Shown: in pieces, positions 26,770 to 35,938 of the stretch | Numbering within the stretch: the first letter of the stretch is position 1 | How the letters are laid out: the number at the start of each line of letters is the position of its first letter | From: JAYENK01 sp034722035 | GTDB lineage: Bacteria > Patescibacteriota > Patescibacteriia > Patescibacteriales > UBA12075 | Length of the DNA stretch: 64,000 nt | Assembly (NCBI GenBank): GCA_034722035.1 | Contig: JAYENK010000036.1 | Coordinates: 1 to 64,000, forward strand | Direction of reading: 5' to 3' | Translations under genes and position numbers: made by a program | Notes under the pieces: generated by a model | What the model was told of the DNA's origin: nothing | The model's database searches: none | The model's input: only the letters and a program-made list of their open reading frames with translations

Positions 26770-26834
26770 ACATAATAATTAAATAACTTGTAGGAGATAA
26801 TTTTAATTAAAATTATCGTTTACTACGAAAAAGT

Positions 26835-27539
26835 ATGATAAAAAAGAAAAATGATGAAAAAATTTCAACCGCTAAAAATATAGATGTTGAATATGACAAA
26901 ATGATTGTTTATCCGCTTGAAAAAGCGATTAAACTAAGCAAAAGGCTTTCCAAAACAAAATTTGACGCAAGTGTAGAAGTGCATTTCCGCCTGGGAATTG
27001 ATCCAAAAAAAGGTGACCAGCAAATTCGCACGGCCGTATCACTGCCACACGGAAGTGGAAAAAAAATACGCGTCATTGCTTTTGTTGACGAAACTAATAT
27101 TAACGCGGCAAAAAAAGCCGGAGCAGATTTGATCGGTGACGAAAGTATGATCGAGAAGATTAAAAAAACCGAAAAAACAGACTTCGACGTGGCCGTAGCT
27201 GAACCAAAAATGATGAAAAACCTTGGAAAAATTGCCAAAATTCTGGGAACACGTGGTTTGATGCCAAACCCAAAAAACGAAACCGTCACTCCGGATCCGG
27301 CCAAAGCTGTAGCTGAACTCAAAAAAGGAAAAGTAAGTTTTAAAAACGACGACACCGCAAACATCCATGTTGTAATTGGAAAAGTCAGTTTTGATGATAA
27401 AAAATTAATCGAAAACTTTAAAGCAATCGATCAGTCCATCCGAAAAGCCAAACCAACCAAAATCAAAGGAATTTACATCAAAAATATTTCTCTAAGCTCA
27501 TCCATGGGACCGGGTGTGAAGGTTAAATTTAAACAATAG
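26835..27539 (+). CDS. rplA: Ribosomal protein uL1
   Basis: 234 residues. The central domain has FVDETNINAAKKAGAD, and the signature GTRGLMPNPKNETVTPD is present. It forms the L1 stalk for E-site tRNA release, and in many bacteria represses its own rplK-rplA mRNA. A terminator follows. The usual rplJ-rplL genes do not come next. Confidence 0.97.
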   Translation: MIKKKNDEKISTAKNIDVEYDKMIVYPLEKAIKLSKRLSKTKFDASVEVHFRLGIDPKKGDQQIRTAVSLPHGSGKKIRVIAFVDETNINAAKKAGADLIGDESMIEKIKKTEKTDFDVAVAEPKMMKNLGKIAKILGTRGLMPNPKNETVTPDPAKAVAELKKGKVSFKNDDTANIHVVIGKVSFDDKKLIENFKAIDQSIRKAKPTKIKGIYIKNISLSSSMGPGVKVKFKQ

Positions 27540-27556
27540 ATTAAAATATATTAAAT

Positions 27557-27589
27557 AAAAAACACGGATATTATAAATTCGTGTTTTTT
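27557..27589. terminator. Intrinsic terminator after rplA
   Basis: A 10-bp stem AAAAAACACG / CGTGTTTTTT (27557-27566 with 27580-27589), then further T residues. Confidence 0.8.
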
Positions 27590-27600
27590 GTTTTTTATAT

Positions 27601-27630
27601 TTGCTTTTTTAGCTAAAATATGCTTATATT
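27601..27630 (+). promoter_or_regulatory. Possible promoter of purB-purCE
   Basis: TTGCTT at 27601-27606 and TATATT at 27625-27630 with an 18-bp spacer, just after the rplA terminator. Confidence 0.4.
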
Positions 27631-27653
27631 AATAAAATTGGAGGAAAATAACA

Positions 27654-27712
27654 TTGAATACAAACTTGTTCTTACACAAATGAATACCAAACAAAAAAGG
27701 AGACAAAAATGA
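27654..27712 (+). other. Two overlapping mini-ORFs leading into purB
   Basis: A GGAGG at 27640-27644 precedes a TTG-initiated 9-codon frame (27654-27683). Its TGA overlaps an ATG (27680) opening a 10-codon frame whose TGA (27710-27712) overlaps the purB ATG. Chained overlaps of this type would couple translation. Both peptides may be spurious. Confidence 0.3.
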
Positions 27713-29142
27713 AAAAAAATCTGATTTTACCGAGTAATCCCAGGTATCAACCAAAGCAAATGGTGCCTTTTTTTGCTTACGACAATTTGTACCGAAAAGT
27801 GGCCGAAGTTGAAATTGCAACCCTAAAAACACTTCATGAGATTGGAATAATTCCAGACGAAGATTTCAAATGTGGTTTTTCTCAGTACGTTGAAACCCAA
27901 CTTCTTTCAATCACAACGACCGAAGTTGATAAAATTGAGCGAGAAATTACTCATCATGACATTAGAGCGTGGATAAGGCGTGCGCAAGAAATTATTGGCA
28001 AACCGCTCGTTCGCTGGGTGCATGTACCGCTAACCAGCTATGACCCGATTGATACCGGACGCATGATGCAATTTCGTGACGCATATGAATTTGGCCTGCA
28101 ACCATCAATTAAAGATATTGTTGTGCTTTTATCTAATTGTGCAGAAAAATTTGCCGGAAAACTTCAAATCGGAAGAACTCACGGACAGCATGCTTTGCCG
28201 ATAACAGTTGGATTTTGGTTTGCTACTATTTTAAACCGCTTACTTCATAACTGGAAGCAGATGGATTATTATGCCAATTGCTTGCTTGGAAAAATTTCCG
28301 GTGCGGTTGGGGCACATAATGCTCAATACGGATTAAATTTTACCAATAAATATGACAAAGAGTCATTTGAAGATTTAGTCTTGAAAAAGTTGGGTCTGAA
28401 ACCAGCTCCGATCAGCACTCAGATATTACCGCCTGAACCGCTGGCATATTTCTTGTTTTCCTGTACCATGATGTCGGCTACTATTGGGCAATTTGGAAGA
28501 GATGGGCGTAATTTAATGCGAAGCGAAATTGCTGAGTTGTCTGAATCTTTTGAAAAAGGGCAAGTTGGTTCGTCAACAATGGCGCACAAACGCAATCCAA
28601 TTAACTTTGAAAACCTTGAAGGAACCTGGATAAAAACAAAAAATGAGTTTGGAAAAGTTATGGATACCCTGATTAGCGAACATCAACGCGACCTGGTTGG
28701 TTCATCAGTTGCTCGAGATTACCCGATTATTTTGATAAACTTACAGCATCAACTCAATACGCTTTCGAAAAGAAATAAGGACAATATCCCTTTTCTTAGC
28801 AGATTAAATATTGATACTGAAGCTTGCAAAAAGAACTTTGAACAAAATGCAAACTTTATCCTGGCTGAACCCTTGTATATTGCTCTGCAAATGGCAGGGC
28901 ATGAGGGAGACGCGCATGAACTTGTTAATCGCACACTGATGCCAATTGCAAAAGAAAAAAATATTGAGCTTATTGCCGCGCTTGAATTAGTTGCGGATTC
29001 TGATGACATTATAAAGGATGTTTTAAGTCGCATGCCGGAAAATATTCGAACTCTTATGCGGAATCCGGCTAGCTATATTGGTGATGCCAAGGAAAAAGCA
29101 TTGTGTATAGTTGAACATGCAAAACAGGCCTTAAAAGAATAA
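27709..29142 (+). CDS. purB: Adenylosuccinate lyase
   Basis: 477 residues. It shows the fumarase/aspartase superfamily landmarks: GRTHGQHALPIT with the catalytic histidine, and the flexible signature loop GSSTMAHKRNPINFE with the catalytic serine. It catalyses SAICAR to AICAR and adenylosuccinate to AMP, each releasing fumarate. A strong AAAGGAGA ribosome-binding site precedes the ATG, unlike most genes here. It is followed 37 bp on by the purC-purE fusion. Confidence 0.94.
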   Translation: MKKNLILPSNPRYQPKQMVPFFAYDNLYRKVAEVEIATLKTLHEIGIIPDEDFKCGFSQYVETQLLSITTTEVDKIEREITHHDIRAWIRRAQEIIGKPLVRWVHVPLTSYDPIDTGRMMQFRDAYEFGLQPSIKDIVVLLSNCAEKFAGKLQIGRTHGQHALPITVGFWFATILNRLLHNWKQMDYYANCLLGKISGAVGAHNAQYGLNFTNKYDKESFEDLVLKKLGLKPAPISTQILPPEPLAYFLFSCTMMSATIGQFGRDGRNLMRSEIAELSESFEKGQVGSSTMAHKRNPINFENLEGTWIKTKNEFGKVMDTLISEHQRDLVGSSVARDYPIILINLQHQLNTLSKRNKDNIPFLSRLNIDTEACKKNFEQNANFILAEPLYIALQMAGHEGDAHELVNRTLMPIAKEKNIELIAALELVADSDDIIKDVLSRMPENIRTLMRNPASYIGDAKEKALCIVEHAKQALKE

Positions 29143-29179
29143 CCTCAACAAGGTATAAACCAAATGAAAGGAGAAAAAC

Positions 29180-30520
29180 ATGAAGTATGAAAAAGCAAAA
29201 TTGATTATTGATGGGAAAACAAAGAGTATCTTTGTAGTCAAGGGTGATGACAATTTGGTTGTCATTGAAAATAAGGATGATATTACTGCCTTTGATGATT
29301 CAACTTTTACCAAAGAATTTGCCTCCAAGGGTGAACATGCAACTACTACAACTTGCCGGGTTTTTGAACTTCTGCAAGCTGCCGGGATTTCCGTAGCTTA
29401 CAAAGGACAAATTTCTCCCACCGAATTTGTTGCCGATCGCTGTGCAATGATTCAGCTGGAGGTTGTTGCCAGACGTTTGGCTGTCGGAAGTTTTCTAAAA
29501 CGACATCCGGAACTAACCCCAAAAAAAGGGCAAGCTCCTCACCGTTTTCACAAACTGGTAGTTGAATTTTTTCTTAAAACCACTGGTGGTAAACTTATCA
29601 GCAATAATAGAGATATCCTTCTTGCAGGGCTACGGCACATTGTTGATGGTAAAACAAAAACTCTTGATGACCCTTTTATTATCAATCCCTTTGAAGAAGA
29701 ATGGCAGCTTGCCCACCCAAAAAAGCCCGACTGGGAAAACGAATCAAATCTTGAAAAAACGGTTATTAGAGAATTGGTTGTACCTAGTGATGCAAATTTA
29801 CGCATGAGCGACATGGAAACAATGATGCGCCAGGTATTTTTGATTTTGGAAGGCGCCTGGAACACCTTGGGGTTACGGATTATTGATATGAAAATTGAAT
29901 TTGGCATTAACCCCAATGGCAAATTACTGGTTTCTGACGTTATTGATAATGACAGCTGGCGCCTCCGGACTCATGACTGGCTGGAACTCAGCAAACAGGC
30001 TTTCAGAGATGGTGAATCACTGTCTGAGGTAGAAAAAAAATATGGCACTGTTGCTAAGCTAACAGAAAGATTTCGTATTCCAAATCAGGCATTGATTCTC
30101 TGGCGAGGCTCAGACAAGGATCCATGGCCAGTATTCGACTCCAAACTGAAAGAATTAATCAGCTCAATCGAAAAAATCACGTTTTCCGGACACAAATCCC
30201 CTGTTCAATACATCGATATACTGGAAAAACTGATGGCCAAATATCCGGACGGAGGTGTTATTGTTGCCAAAGTCGGACGCAGTAATGGACTTGGTCCTTT
30301 ACTTGCCGCTCGCACCTCCTGGCCAGTTATCGCTATTCCGGCTACTGCTGATAAATTTCCGGAGGATATCTGGAGCAGTGTCAGAATGCCCTCTGAAGTA
30401 CCGCTGTCAACCTCGTGGCCGGAAGGGAATGCCATCGGACAGGCAGTAAATATTTTATCACAAAAAAACCCGGCTCTTTATATGTGGAATCAAAAATATA
30501 TTGAGAATCTGGGCAGATAA
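29180..30520 (+). CDS. purCE: Bifunctional SAICAR synthetase / AIR carboxylase (PurC-PurE fusion, PAICS-like)
   Basis: 446 residues. Residues about 1-270 are PurC: VVARRLAVGSFLKRHPEL for substrate binding, and DMKIEFGINPNGKLLVSDVIDNDSWR split as DMKIEFG...DVIDNDSWR. Residues about 285-446 are PurE: an LWRGSDKDPWP nucleotide loop, FSGHKSP and GRSNGLGPLLAARTSWPV. The GRSNGLGP loop and PurC-then-PurE order match animal PAICS, whose class II PurE uses CO2 directly and needs no PurK. It converts AIR to CAIR to SAICAR. A strong Shine-Dalgarno (GAAAGGAGA) precedes it. Confidence 0.92.
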   Translation: MKYEKAKLIIDGKTKSIFVVKGDDNLVVIENKDDITAFDDSTFTKEFASKGEHATTTTCRVFELLQAAGISVAYKGQISPTEFVADRCAMIQLEVVARRLAVGSFLKRHPELTPKKGQAPHRFHKLVVEFFLKTTGGKLISNNRDILLAGLRHIVDGKTKTLDDPFIINPFEEEWQLAHPKKPDWENESNLEKTVIRELVVPSDANLRMSDMETMMRQVFLILEGAWNTLGLRIIDMKIEFGINPNGKLLVSDVIDNDSWRLRTHDWLELSKQAFRDGESLSEVEKKYGTVAKLTERFRIPNQALILWRGSDKDPWPVFDSKLKELISSIEKITFSGHKSPVQYIDILEKLMAKYPDGGVIVAKVGRSNGLGPLLAARTSWPVIAIPATADKFPEDIWSSVRMPSEVPLSTSWPEGNAIGQAVNILSQKNPALYMWNQKYIENLGR

Positions 30521-30544
30521 AGGAGGAAATTCGCAAAAATAAAA

Positions 30545-30583
30545 ACCGCTGTGTGCTAACAAAAGCATACAGCGGTATTTTTT
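30545..30583. terminator. Intrinsic terminator after the purC-purE fusion
   Basis: A 13-bp stem with one mismatch-like pair (30545-30557 with 30564-30576) followed by a T-run. It separates the convergent purine units. An orphan AAAGGAGG lies right after the purCE stop with no gene behind it. Confidence 0.85.
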
Positions 30584-30639
30584 TACATCTTTTTGCAAGA
30601 TTTAATCTATATTATAATCAAGATTAAAATGCACACTTA

Positions 30640-31689
30640 TTAATCAACATATTCGCCGATAAACTCAACCTTTTTTTCATTCCCCTTTCTTTTTTCAATC
30701 CTGCCGATTTCTACGGCATTTTCATTAACAAGTGGCTGTCCTTCATCGCTCACGATTGAGAGCACCATAATACCATTATTGAAAGTTCTATCCATGTCAT
30801 GAGCAGGTACATTACCCTTATCCTGGATAAGTCTGAAAATTGGAGGTCGTTGCCAAGAGTTTTTCTTTATTGCCATCTTAAAATTATCAGGTAAAACCCG
30901 AGGTGGATTGTCGACGAGTCCGCCGCCAGTATTGTGGATATGTCTGGCAAAAATTGTACCTTCAGCTCTGGCCTTTTCAATTTCATTGATCCAAATTGGT
31001 GTTGGCGCAAGAAGCGCCTGCCAAAGTTCCTGTCCACCAAGGCTGGGATATGATTGACACAATCTTCCTTTCACCACATCAAGATCGTCATCAAGAAGAC
31101 CAAACGTTTTATTGATTAGGGAAAATCCATTTGAAGCCGGACAATGAGAAAACCAACCCATAACTTTCTGACCAACTTCAATCGGTCGTTTTCTCATGCT
31201 TGGTTCAGGAAAACCGATGACAAATGAAACCAGGTCAATGAACCAATCATGCTTGAAAAAACCTTGCATTTCAGCGCTTTCACCGCCAATCAATTTACAA
31301 CCTGCCAATTTACACCCTGCAATAACGCTCTCAATCACTTCAATATGTTTTTCAGGATCCAACTTTCCTGTTGCAAAGTAATCCAAAAAATAAGCAGGCT
31401 TTTCACCGTTAACATAGGTGTCAACGGCTGACATTGCAACCACATCCTGACCAACGCCAAGATAATAATCCAAAAGAGCTGCTAGCTTTAACTTTGTGCC
31501 AACGCCATCGGTCGAAGCACCAAAACGATTAACGTTTTTCGGAATTATTCCGCTACCAGCAAAACCTCCAATTTCTTTCGCAAGTTCTGGCCAAGCCACT
31601 TGCACTCTATCCTTAATCATTGCGACAAACACTTCAGCAGCATCAATATCTACTCCAGTGTCAGCATAAGTTAATCCTTTTTCTTCCAT
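30640..31689 (-). CDS. purM: Phosphoribosylformylglycinamidine cyclo-ligase (AIR synthetase)
   Basis: 349 residues. It starts YADTGVDIDAAE, has the FGASTDGVGTKL nucleotide-binding stretch, the DYFATGKLDPE core and LIGGESAEMQGFF. The C-terminal domain has HNTGGGLVDNPPRVLP. It closes FGAM to AIR with ATP. Start context GGAGGTGTGAGGT-ATG gives a strong Shine-Dalgarno. Its own promoter lies at 31780-31808, upstream of the purL terminator on this strand, so purM is expressed separately from purL. Confidence 0.94.
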   Translation of the reverse strand: MEEKGLTYADTGVDIDAAEVFVAMIKDRVQVAWPELAKEIGGFAGSGIIPKNVNRFGASTDGVGTKLKLAALLDYYLGVGQDVVAMSAVDTYVNGEKPAYFLDYFATGKLDPEKHIEVIESVIAGCKLAGCKLIGGESAEMQGFFKHDWFIDLVSFVIGFPEPSMRKRPIEVGQKVMGWFSHCPASNGFSLINKTFGLLDDDLDVVKGRLCQSYPSLGGQELWQALLAPTPIWINEIEKARAEGTIFARHIHNTGGGLVDNPPRVLPDNFKMAIKKNSWQRPPIFRLIQDKGNVPAHDMDRTFNNGIMVLSIVSDEGQPLVNENAVEIGRIEKRKGNEKKVEFIGEYVD

Positions 31690-31779
31690 ACCTCACACCT
31701 CCAAAATTTTCTTTTTTCCATTAAAATTTTAAAAGAACAGATTGATTCTGTCCCTCCATCTATCATTCAAATTTACTTT

Positions 31780-31808
31780 ACCTTAACTAATATCCTTCTT
31801 TGTGTCAA
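31780..31808 (-). promoter_or_regulatory. Promoter of purM
   Basis: On the minus strand: TTGACA (31808-31803), 17-bp spacer, TAAGGT (31785-31780). Confidence 0.6.
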
Positions 31809-31820
31809 GAAAAATAAAAA

Positions 31821-31847
31821 CCCCAAGCGATTTTATCTCGCTTGGGG
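31821..31847 (-). terminator. Intrinsic terminator of purL
   Basis: A 10-bp GC-rich stem (31821-31830 with 31838-31847) followed on the minus strand by TTTTTATTTTT. Confidence 0.9.
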
Positions 31848-31889
31848 GGTTTTAAATCATTTTTTACAAATTAATTGTATGATTTAAGG

Positions 31890-34800
31890 TTAAAGGTTTT
31901 TTTTAAAATATTCTCTTGCACTTTGGAATATTTGAAGCCATGGAGAACACTCAAGGTTCTTCAATCCATCAGGAACCCATCCCCATTGCCACATATGAAA
32001 ACTTCGGTCAATCGGATGAGGCATACACACGGTATGACGACCGTCGGAACTTGTTAGTCCAGCGATTCCAAATGGTGATCCATTGGGATTTGCCGGATAC
32101 TTTGTTGTGACAACCCCCTCACTGTCAGTATAAACCATTGAAACTAAATTTTGTTTTATAATTTCTGTCAAAATACTTTCATCGGGAAAATAAGCTCTTC
32201 CCTCTCCATGAGCCACCCAGACTCCAAGTACCGAGCCAATCATTTTCTGAAAAAGAATTGATGGGCTTTCTGGTATCTTTACAGTCACCCAGGGTGATTC
32301 AAATTTACCTGACGCATTCTTTACAAAACGCGGTTGTTTTTCAGGCTCAATCCCCCTCCATGGAACCAAGCCAAGTAAAGCGTCCTTCTGACAGCCGTTG
32401 CATACGCCAAGAGACAAAGTATTAGGTCGATCGAAAAAACGTTGATGCATTTCCCATACCTTTTTATTAAACATCATCTTGGCCGCAAATCCTTTTGCAC
32501 TTTCCGGAACATCCTTATGAGAAAACCCGCCCGGTGTAACCAGAAACAAATAGTCGTCCAAAGTAGCTTTTCCAGAAATCAAATCTGTCATATGAACATC
32601 ATATGGGTCAAGACCAGCTAACTCAACCGCCGAAATCATCTCTTCATGGCCGTTTGTTCCCTCATCACGAAGGATTGCTGTTGGAAATTTTTTGGCATTA
32701 GCCATAACTTTAAGTATAGTTGGCTTCGGATCAAAAGAAACAAAATATTTGGGACTTTTTGCCTCATTCAGATTTTTATACTTCTCCTTTGCTGTTTTAG
32801 GGTTTGATTGCTGCATTTCCATTTGGCAAGAAGTTTCCATCCACCATTCGCGCAATGTAGTCATTGGCATGTCAAGCTGCTTATCTCCATTGTACTCAAG
32901 GGAAATATTACTGGCTGTAGTAGTTTTACCTACTGTCTGAGATGGCACACCTACCGAATCTAACATTTCCATAACTATGTCAAAATGCTTTGATTCTACT
33001 TCATAAATCAAACCGGCTTCTTCGGCAAACATCTGCTGAATGACGTCATTCTTAAAGGAATGAACATTTAAATCAAGGCCACAATTTCCGCCAAATGCCA
33101 TTTCTGCCAAGTTGCTTATCAATCCGCCATCACTTCTGTCATGACCAGAAAGAATAAGATCTTCTTTTATAAAATCCTGAGTCAATTTAAGCACAGCTAC
33201 CAACACATCAGGTCTTTCAACATCAGGACATTCATTACCAATTTGTCCCCCATGAACATGGGCTAAGGCCGAACCGCCTAAACGAGCCTGACCGAATGAT
33301 GGGTCTGCCAAAATAAGAACAGAGTCTCCTGGACGTTTAATATCAGGTGTAACATACTTTGTAATATCAGGGCATCCCACCGAACCACCAATAACGAGTT
33401 GTCTTAATGATTTCACCATTTCATTAAGAACTTGTGTAGCCATAGACAGACTATCTTTTCCACCATCAATCGCAATGCTTAAAGCAATCATATAATCGCG
33501 AACAGCTACAGCAGTGTCATACATTGCAGCCCGCTCACCCCTCAATTTTGGCGCCCACATCCAGTTAGCAGAACACTTAATATCCCTCAAATCAGTCATA
33601 AGCCCCCAAATAATATTGGTAAGCATCTCAGTAACCGTCATTCGTCCACCAGCAGCAGGGTCAACTAAAAGTTTATACGGCTGTTCACCAAGAGCACCGA
33701 TACTGCCAACCATATCAAAATGACTGAGGGCAGTAATATTGCAATTTGCCAAAGGCAGCTGCAAAGGACCAACACCTTGTTGTAAGGCAGTACGACCAAG
33801 AACATGGCGATCAACTTTATCTACCAACCAGCTTTTACATGCGACCGAAGGTTCACGAAGAACCCAGTACAGCGCTTTTTCAAGTGTAAGACCAGAAGGT
33901 AGTTCTACCGGTTTCAAATCAGGTTTAATCCGAACATCGGAAAAAGTTTTTTGTGGCACATCGCCTTGGATAAAACTCATATCAATGTCAACCGGGGTAG
34001 ATCCATCGTTATCATCCACAACTGTAAAACGACCATCACCAGTTACTTCTCCCAGAATCTCACAATTCACATTTTCCCGCAAGCAAATCGCTTTAAACTC
34101 CTCGATTCTATCTTCGTAAATAAGAAAAGCGAAACGCTCCTGGTATTCAGCTACCCATATCTGCAAAACAGACAAGGTTGGATCACCAAGCTTTATATTT
34201 CTGATATGGACTTTTCCACCAGCTTCTTCCACAATTTCTTTCAACACATTTCCAGGACCACCCGCACCTTGATCATGCGCGCTTATAAATGGGTTATTCT
34301 CACCCATCATAACGCAAGCTTTTATAACTTCGTTTGCTTTTTGCTCCATTTCAGGATCACCACGCTGAACTGCGTTAAAATCAAGTTGTGCCTCATTCTC
34401 ACCTTGATGCATGCTGGAGGCAGCTCCACCGCCAAAACCAACATTATAGGCAGGACCACCAATCTGAACAATTTTCATTCCTCTTTCTGGTTTCCCCTTT
34501 TTTATATGCCTATCATCAATCACTCCACCGCCGCTAACATATACAATTGGCTTAATAAATTCAGTTCTTTCACCAGACGGTAGAATTGCTCCAAACGACC
34601 GGAAAAATCCGCCCTTTGTTGGCACTCCAAAACAATTCCCATAGTCTGATACGCCATTACTTGCTTCAATCGCAATCTTCAGACTACTTGCCAAGTTGTC
34701 CGGGTACTTAAAATCGGAAAAATTCTCCTCCCAAGGAAAAACATACCCAGGAATACATAATCGTCCGACACAATATCCGGCCAGAGCATAGAGCACTTGA

Positions 34801-35708
34801 GAGCCTTGCCCAGCATTCAAAGCATCGCGAATCCAGCCACCCAGCCCAGTTTCAGCTCCGGGATACGGAGCAACACCAGATGGAAAGTTGTGAGTTTCCG
34901 CTGTAAACAGTATGTGGTAAGTAACTTTTTTTTTGGAAAAACGTGAAACTTTTCCCGGGTCATCCGGTATCAATGTCCAGCATTCAAAACCACGAATAGC
35001 ACTGGCATTATCATGAAAAGCTATCACTGAATTGTCAGGATTTGCCTTCCAGGTTGACTTAACAATATCCATAAACGTTTCTGGCATTTCCACTCCATCA
35101 ATTACAATCTTACTCAAAAAATCATGGTGTCGGGAATGGTTAGAATCACAATTTGCTAAGTCAAAAATTTCAACGCAAGTTGGATCTCTTCTATTTTTCT
35201 CAACAAAGTACTCCTGATATCTTTGTCGATCAAACTCGTCAAAAGGAAGACCTTTAATATCAAGTAAAGCACTTGGACCTTTTTCCATTATTGGAACTAT
35301 CCATACTTTTTCCGTTTCAATTCCAGAATCAAAAACTTCGAGAGGTTTTTTGTAAACCTCTTCTGTCATACGATCTGGTTCATCTTTTTCAAATTTATCA
35401 CGATCGATTCCTTTTTTTAGCAAAAACCGTCGTGAAAATTCAATTCTACTTACCTGCGGAATACCGCAAGCGTGACAAATTGTAACCAAATTCGTTGATT
35501 CCGGAGTAGCAAAATTCATCCGCGGACCAACCTCAAGCGTTCTGTCCCCATTTTTAAAAAAACTCTTATCATATACTGATTTTTCAACAAACCCATCAGC
35601 CAAGATCAATTTAAGCTTTTTAAATTGTTCAATAGTAATCGGAGCCGAGGTCTCAATATTAAAACACTCTTCCACTTGTTTACCTGAACTCTTAAATAAA
35701 TGAATCAT
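31890..35708 (-). CDS. purL: Phosphoribosylformylglycinamidine synthase, large single-chain form
   Basis: 1272 residues, the long form used by proteobacteria and eukaryotes rather than the split PurS/PurL/PurQ system. An N-terminal PurS-like domain is followed by two AIRS-type synthetase halves (HNFPSGVAPYPGAETGLGGWIRD split across about 275-310; DGGKDSLSMA near 760). The C-terminal glutaminase domain (about 1010-1272) has PGGFSHKDV, the catalytic cysteine in LGVCNGCQ (about 1100), and HGEGRAYF and PHPIDRSFH. It converts FGAR to FGAM with glutamine and ATP. A strong Shine-Dalgarno (AAAGGAGAC) and its own promoter and terminator make it a single-gene unit. Confidence 0.95.
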   Translation of the reverse strand: MIHLFKSSGKQVEECFNIETSAPITIEQFKKLKLILADGFVEKSVYDKSFFKNGDRTLEVGPRMNFATPESTNLVTICHACGIPQVSRIEFSRRFLLKKGIDRDKFEKDEPDRMTEEVYKKPLEVFDSGIETEKVWIVPIMEKGPSALLDIKGLPFDEFDRQRYQEYFVEKNRRDPTCVEIFDLANCDSNHSRHHDFLSKIVIDGVEMPETFMDIVKSTWKANPDNSVIAFHDNASAIRGFECWTLIPDDPGKVSRFSKKKVTYHILFTAETHNFPSGVAPYPGAETGLGGWIRDALNAGQGSQVLYALAGYCVGRLCIPGYVFPWEENFSDFKYPDNLASSLKIAIEASNGVSDYGNCFGVPTKGGFFRSFGAILPSGERTEFIKPIVYVSGGGVIDDRHIKKGKPERGMKIVQIGGPAYNVGFGGGAASSMHQGENEAQLDFNAVQRGDPEMEQKANEVIKACVMMGENNPFISAHDQGAGGPGNVLKEIVEEAGGKVHIRNIKLGDPTLSVLQIWVAEYQERFAFLIYEDRIEEFKAICLRENVNCEILGEVTGDGRFTVVDDNDGSTPVDIDMSFIQGDVPQKTFSDVRIKPDLKPVELPSGLTLEKALYWVLREPSVACKSWLVDKVDRHVLGRTALQQGVGPLQLPLANCNITALSHFDMVGSIGALGEQPYKLLVDPAAGGRMTVTEMLTNIIWGLMTDLRDIKCSANWMWAPKLRGERAAMYDTAVAVRDYMIALSIAIDGGKDSLSMATQVLNEMVKSLRQLVIGGSVGCPDITKYVTPDIKRPGDSVLILADPSFGQARLGGSALAHVHGGQIGNECPDVERPDVLVAVLKLTQDFIKEDLILSGHDRSDGGLISNLAEMAFGGNCGLDLNVHSFKNDVIQQMFAEEAGLIYEVESKHFDIVMEMLDSVGVPSQTVGKTTTASNISLEYNGDKQLDMPMTTLREWWMETSCQMEMQQSNPKTAKEKYKNLNEAKSPKYFVSFDPKPTILKVMANAKKFPTAILRDEGTNGHEEMISAVELAGLDPYDVHMTDLISGKATLDDYLFLVTPGGFSHKDVPESAKGFAAKMMFNKKVWEMHQRFFDRPNTLSLGVCNGCQKDALLGLVPWRGIEPEKQPRFVKNASGKFESPWVTVKIPESPSILFQKMIGSVLGVWVAHGEGRAYFPDESILTEIIKQNLVSMVYTDSEGVVTTKYPANPNGSPFGIAGLTSSDGRHTVCMPHPIDRSFHMWQWGWVPDGLKNLECSPWLQIFQSAREYFKKNL

Positions 35709-35762
35709 TTCTTGTCTCCTTTTTTTAATACAGTTAAATTTTCAATGAACCATTTTGTGTGA

Positions 35763-35791
35763 ACATTAGCTTAATTTTACTTAAATGTCAA
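35763..35791 (-). promoter_or_regulatory. Promoter of purL
   Basis: On the minus strand: TTGACA (35791-35786), 17-bp spacer, TAATGT (35768-35763), about 55 bp before the purL ATG. Confidence 0.65.
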
Positions 35792-35938
35792 TGTTTTCCA
35801 CATTGCAAACCGGATATAAATTTGATAAAATATTTAAGCATTCCTCTTGTTCGCTTGTCTGAGCGCAAAAAAAATATTTTTATCTAAAACAAGGTAAAAT
35901 TGTCCTTTTTTTTTATATATAATAAAATAAATAATATT

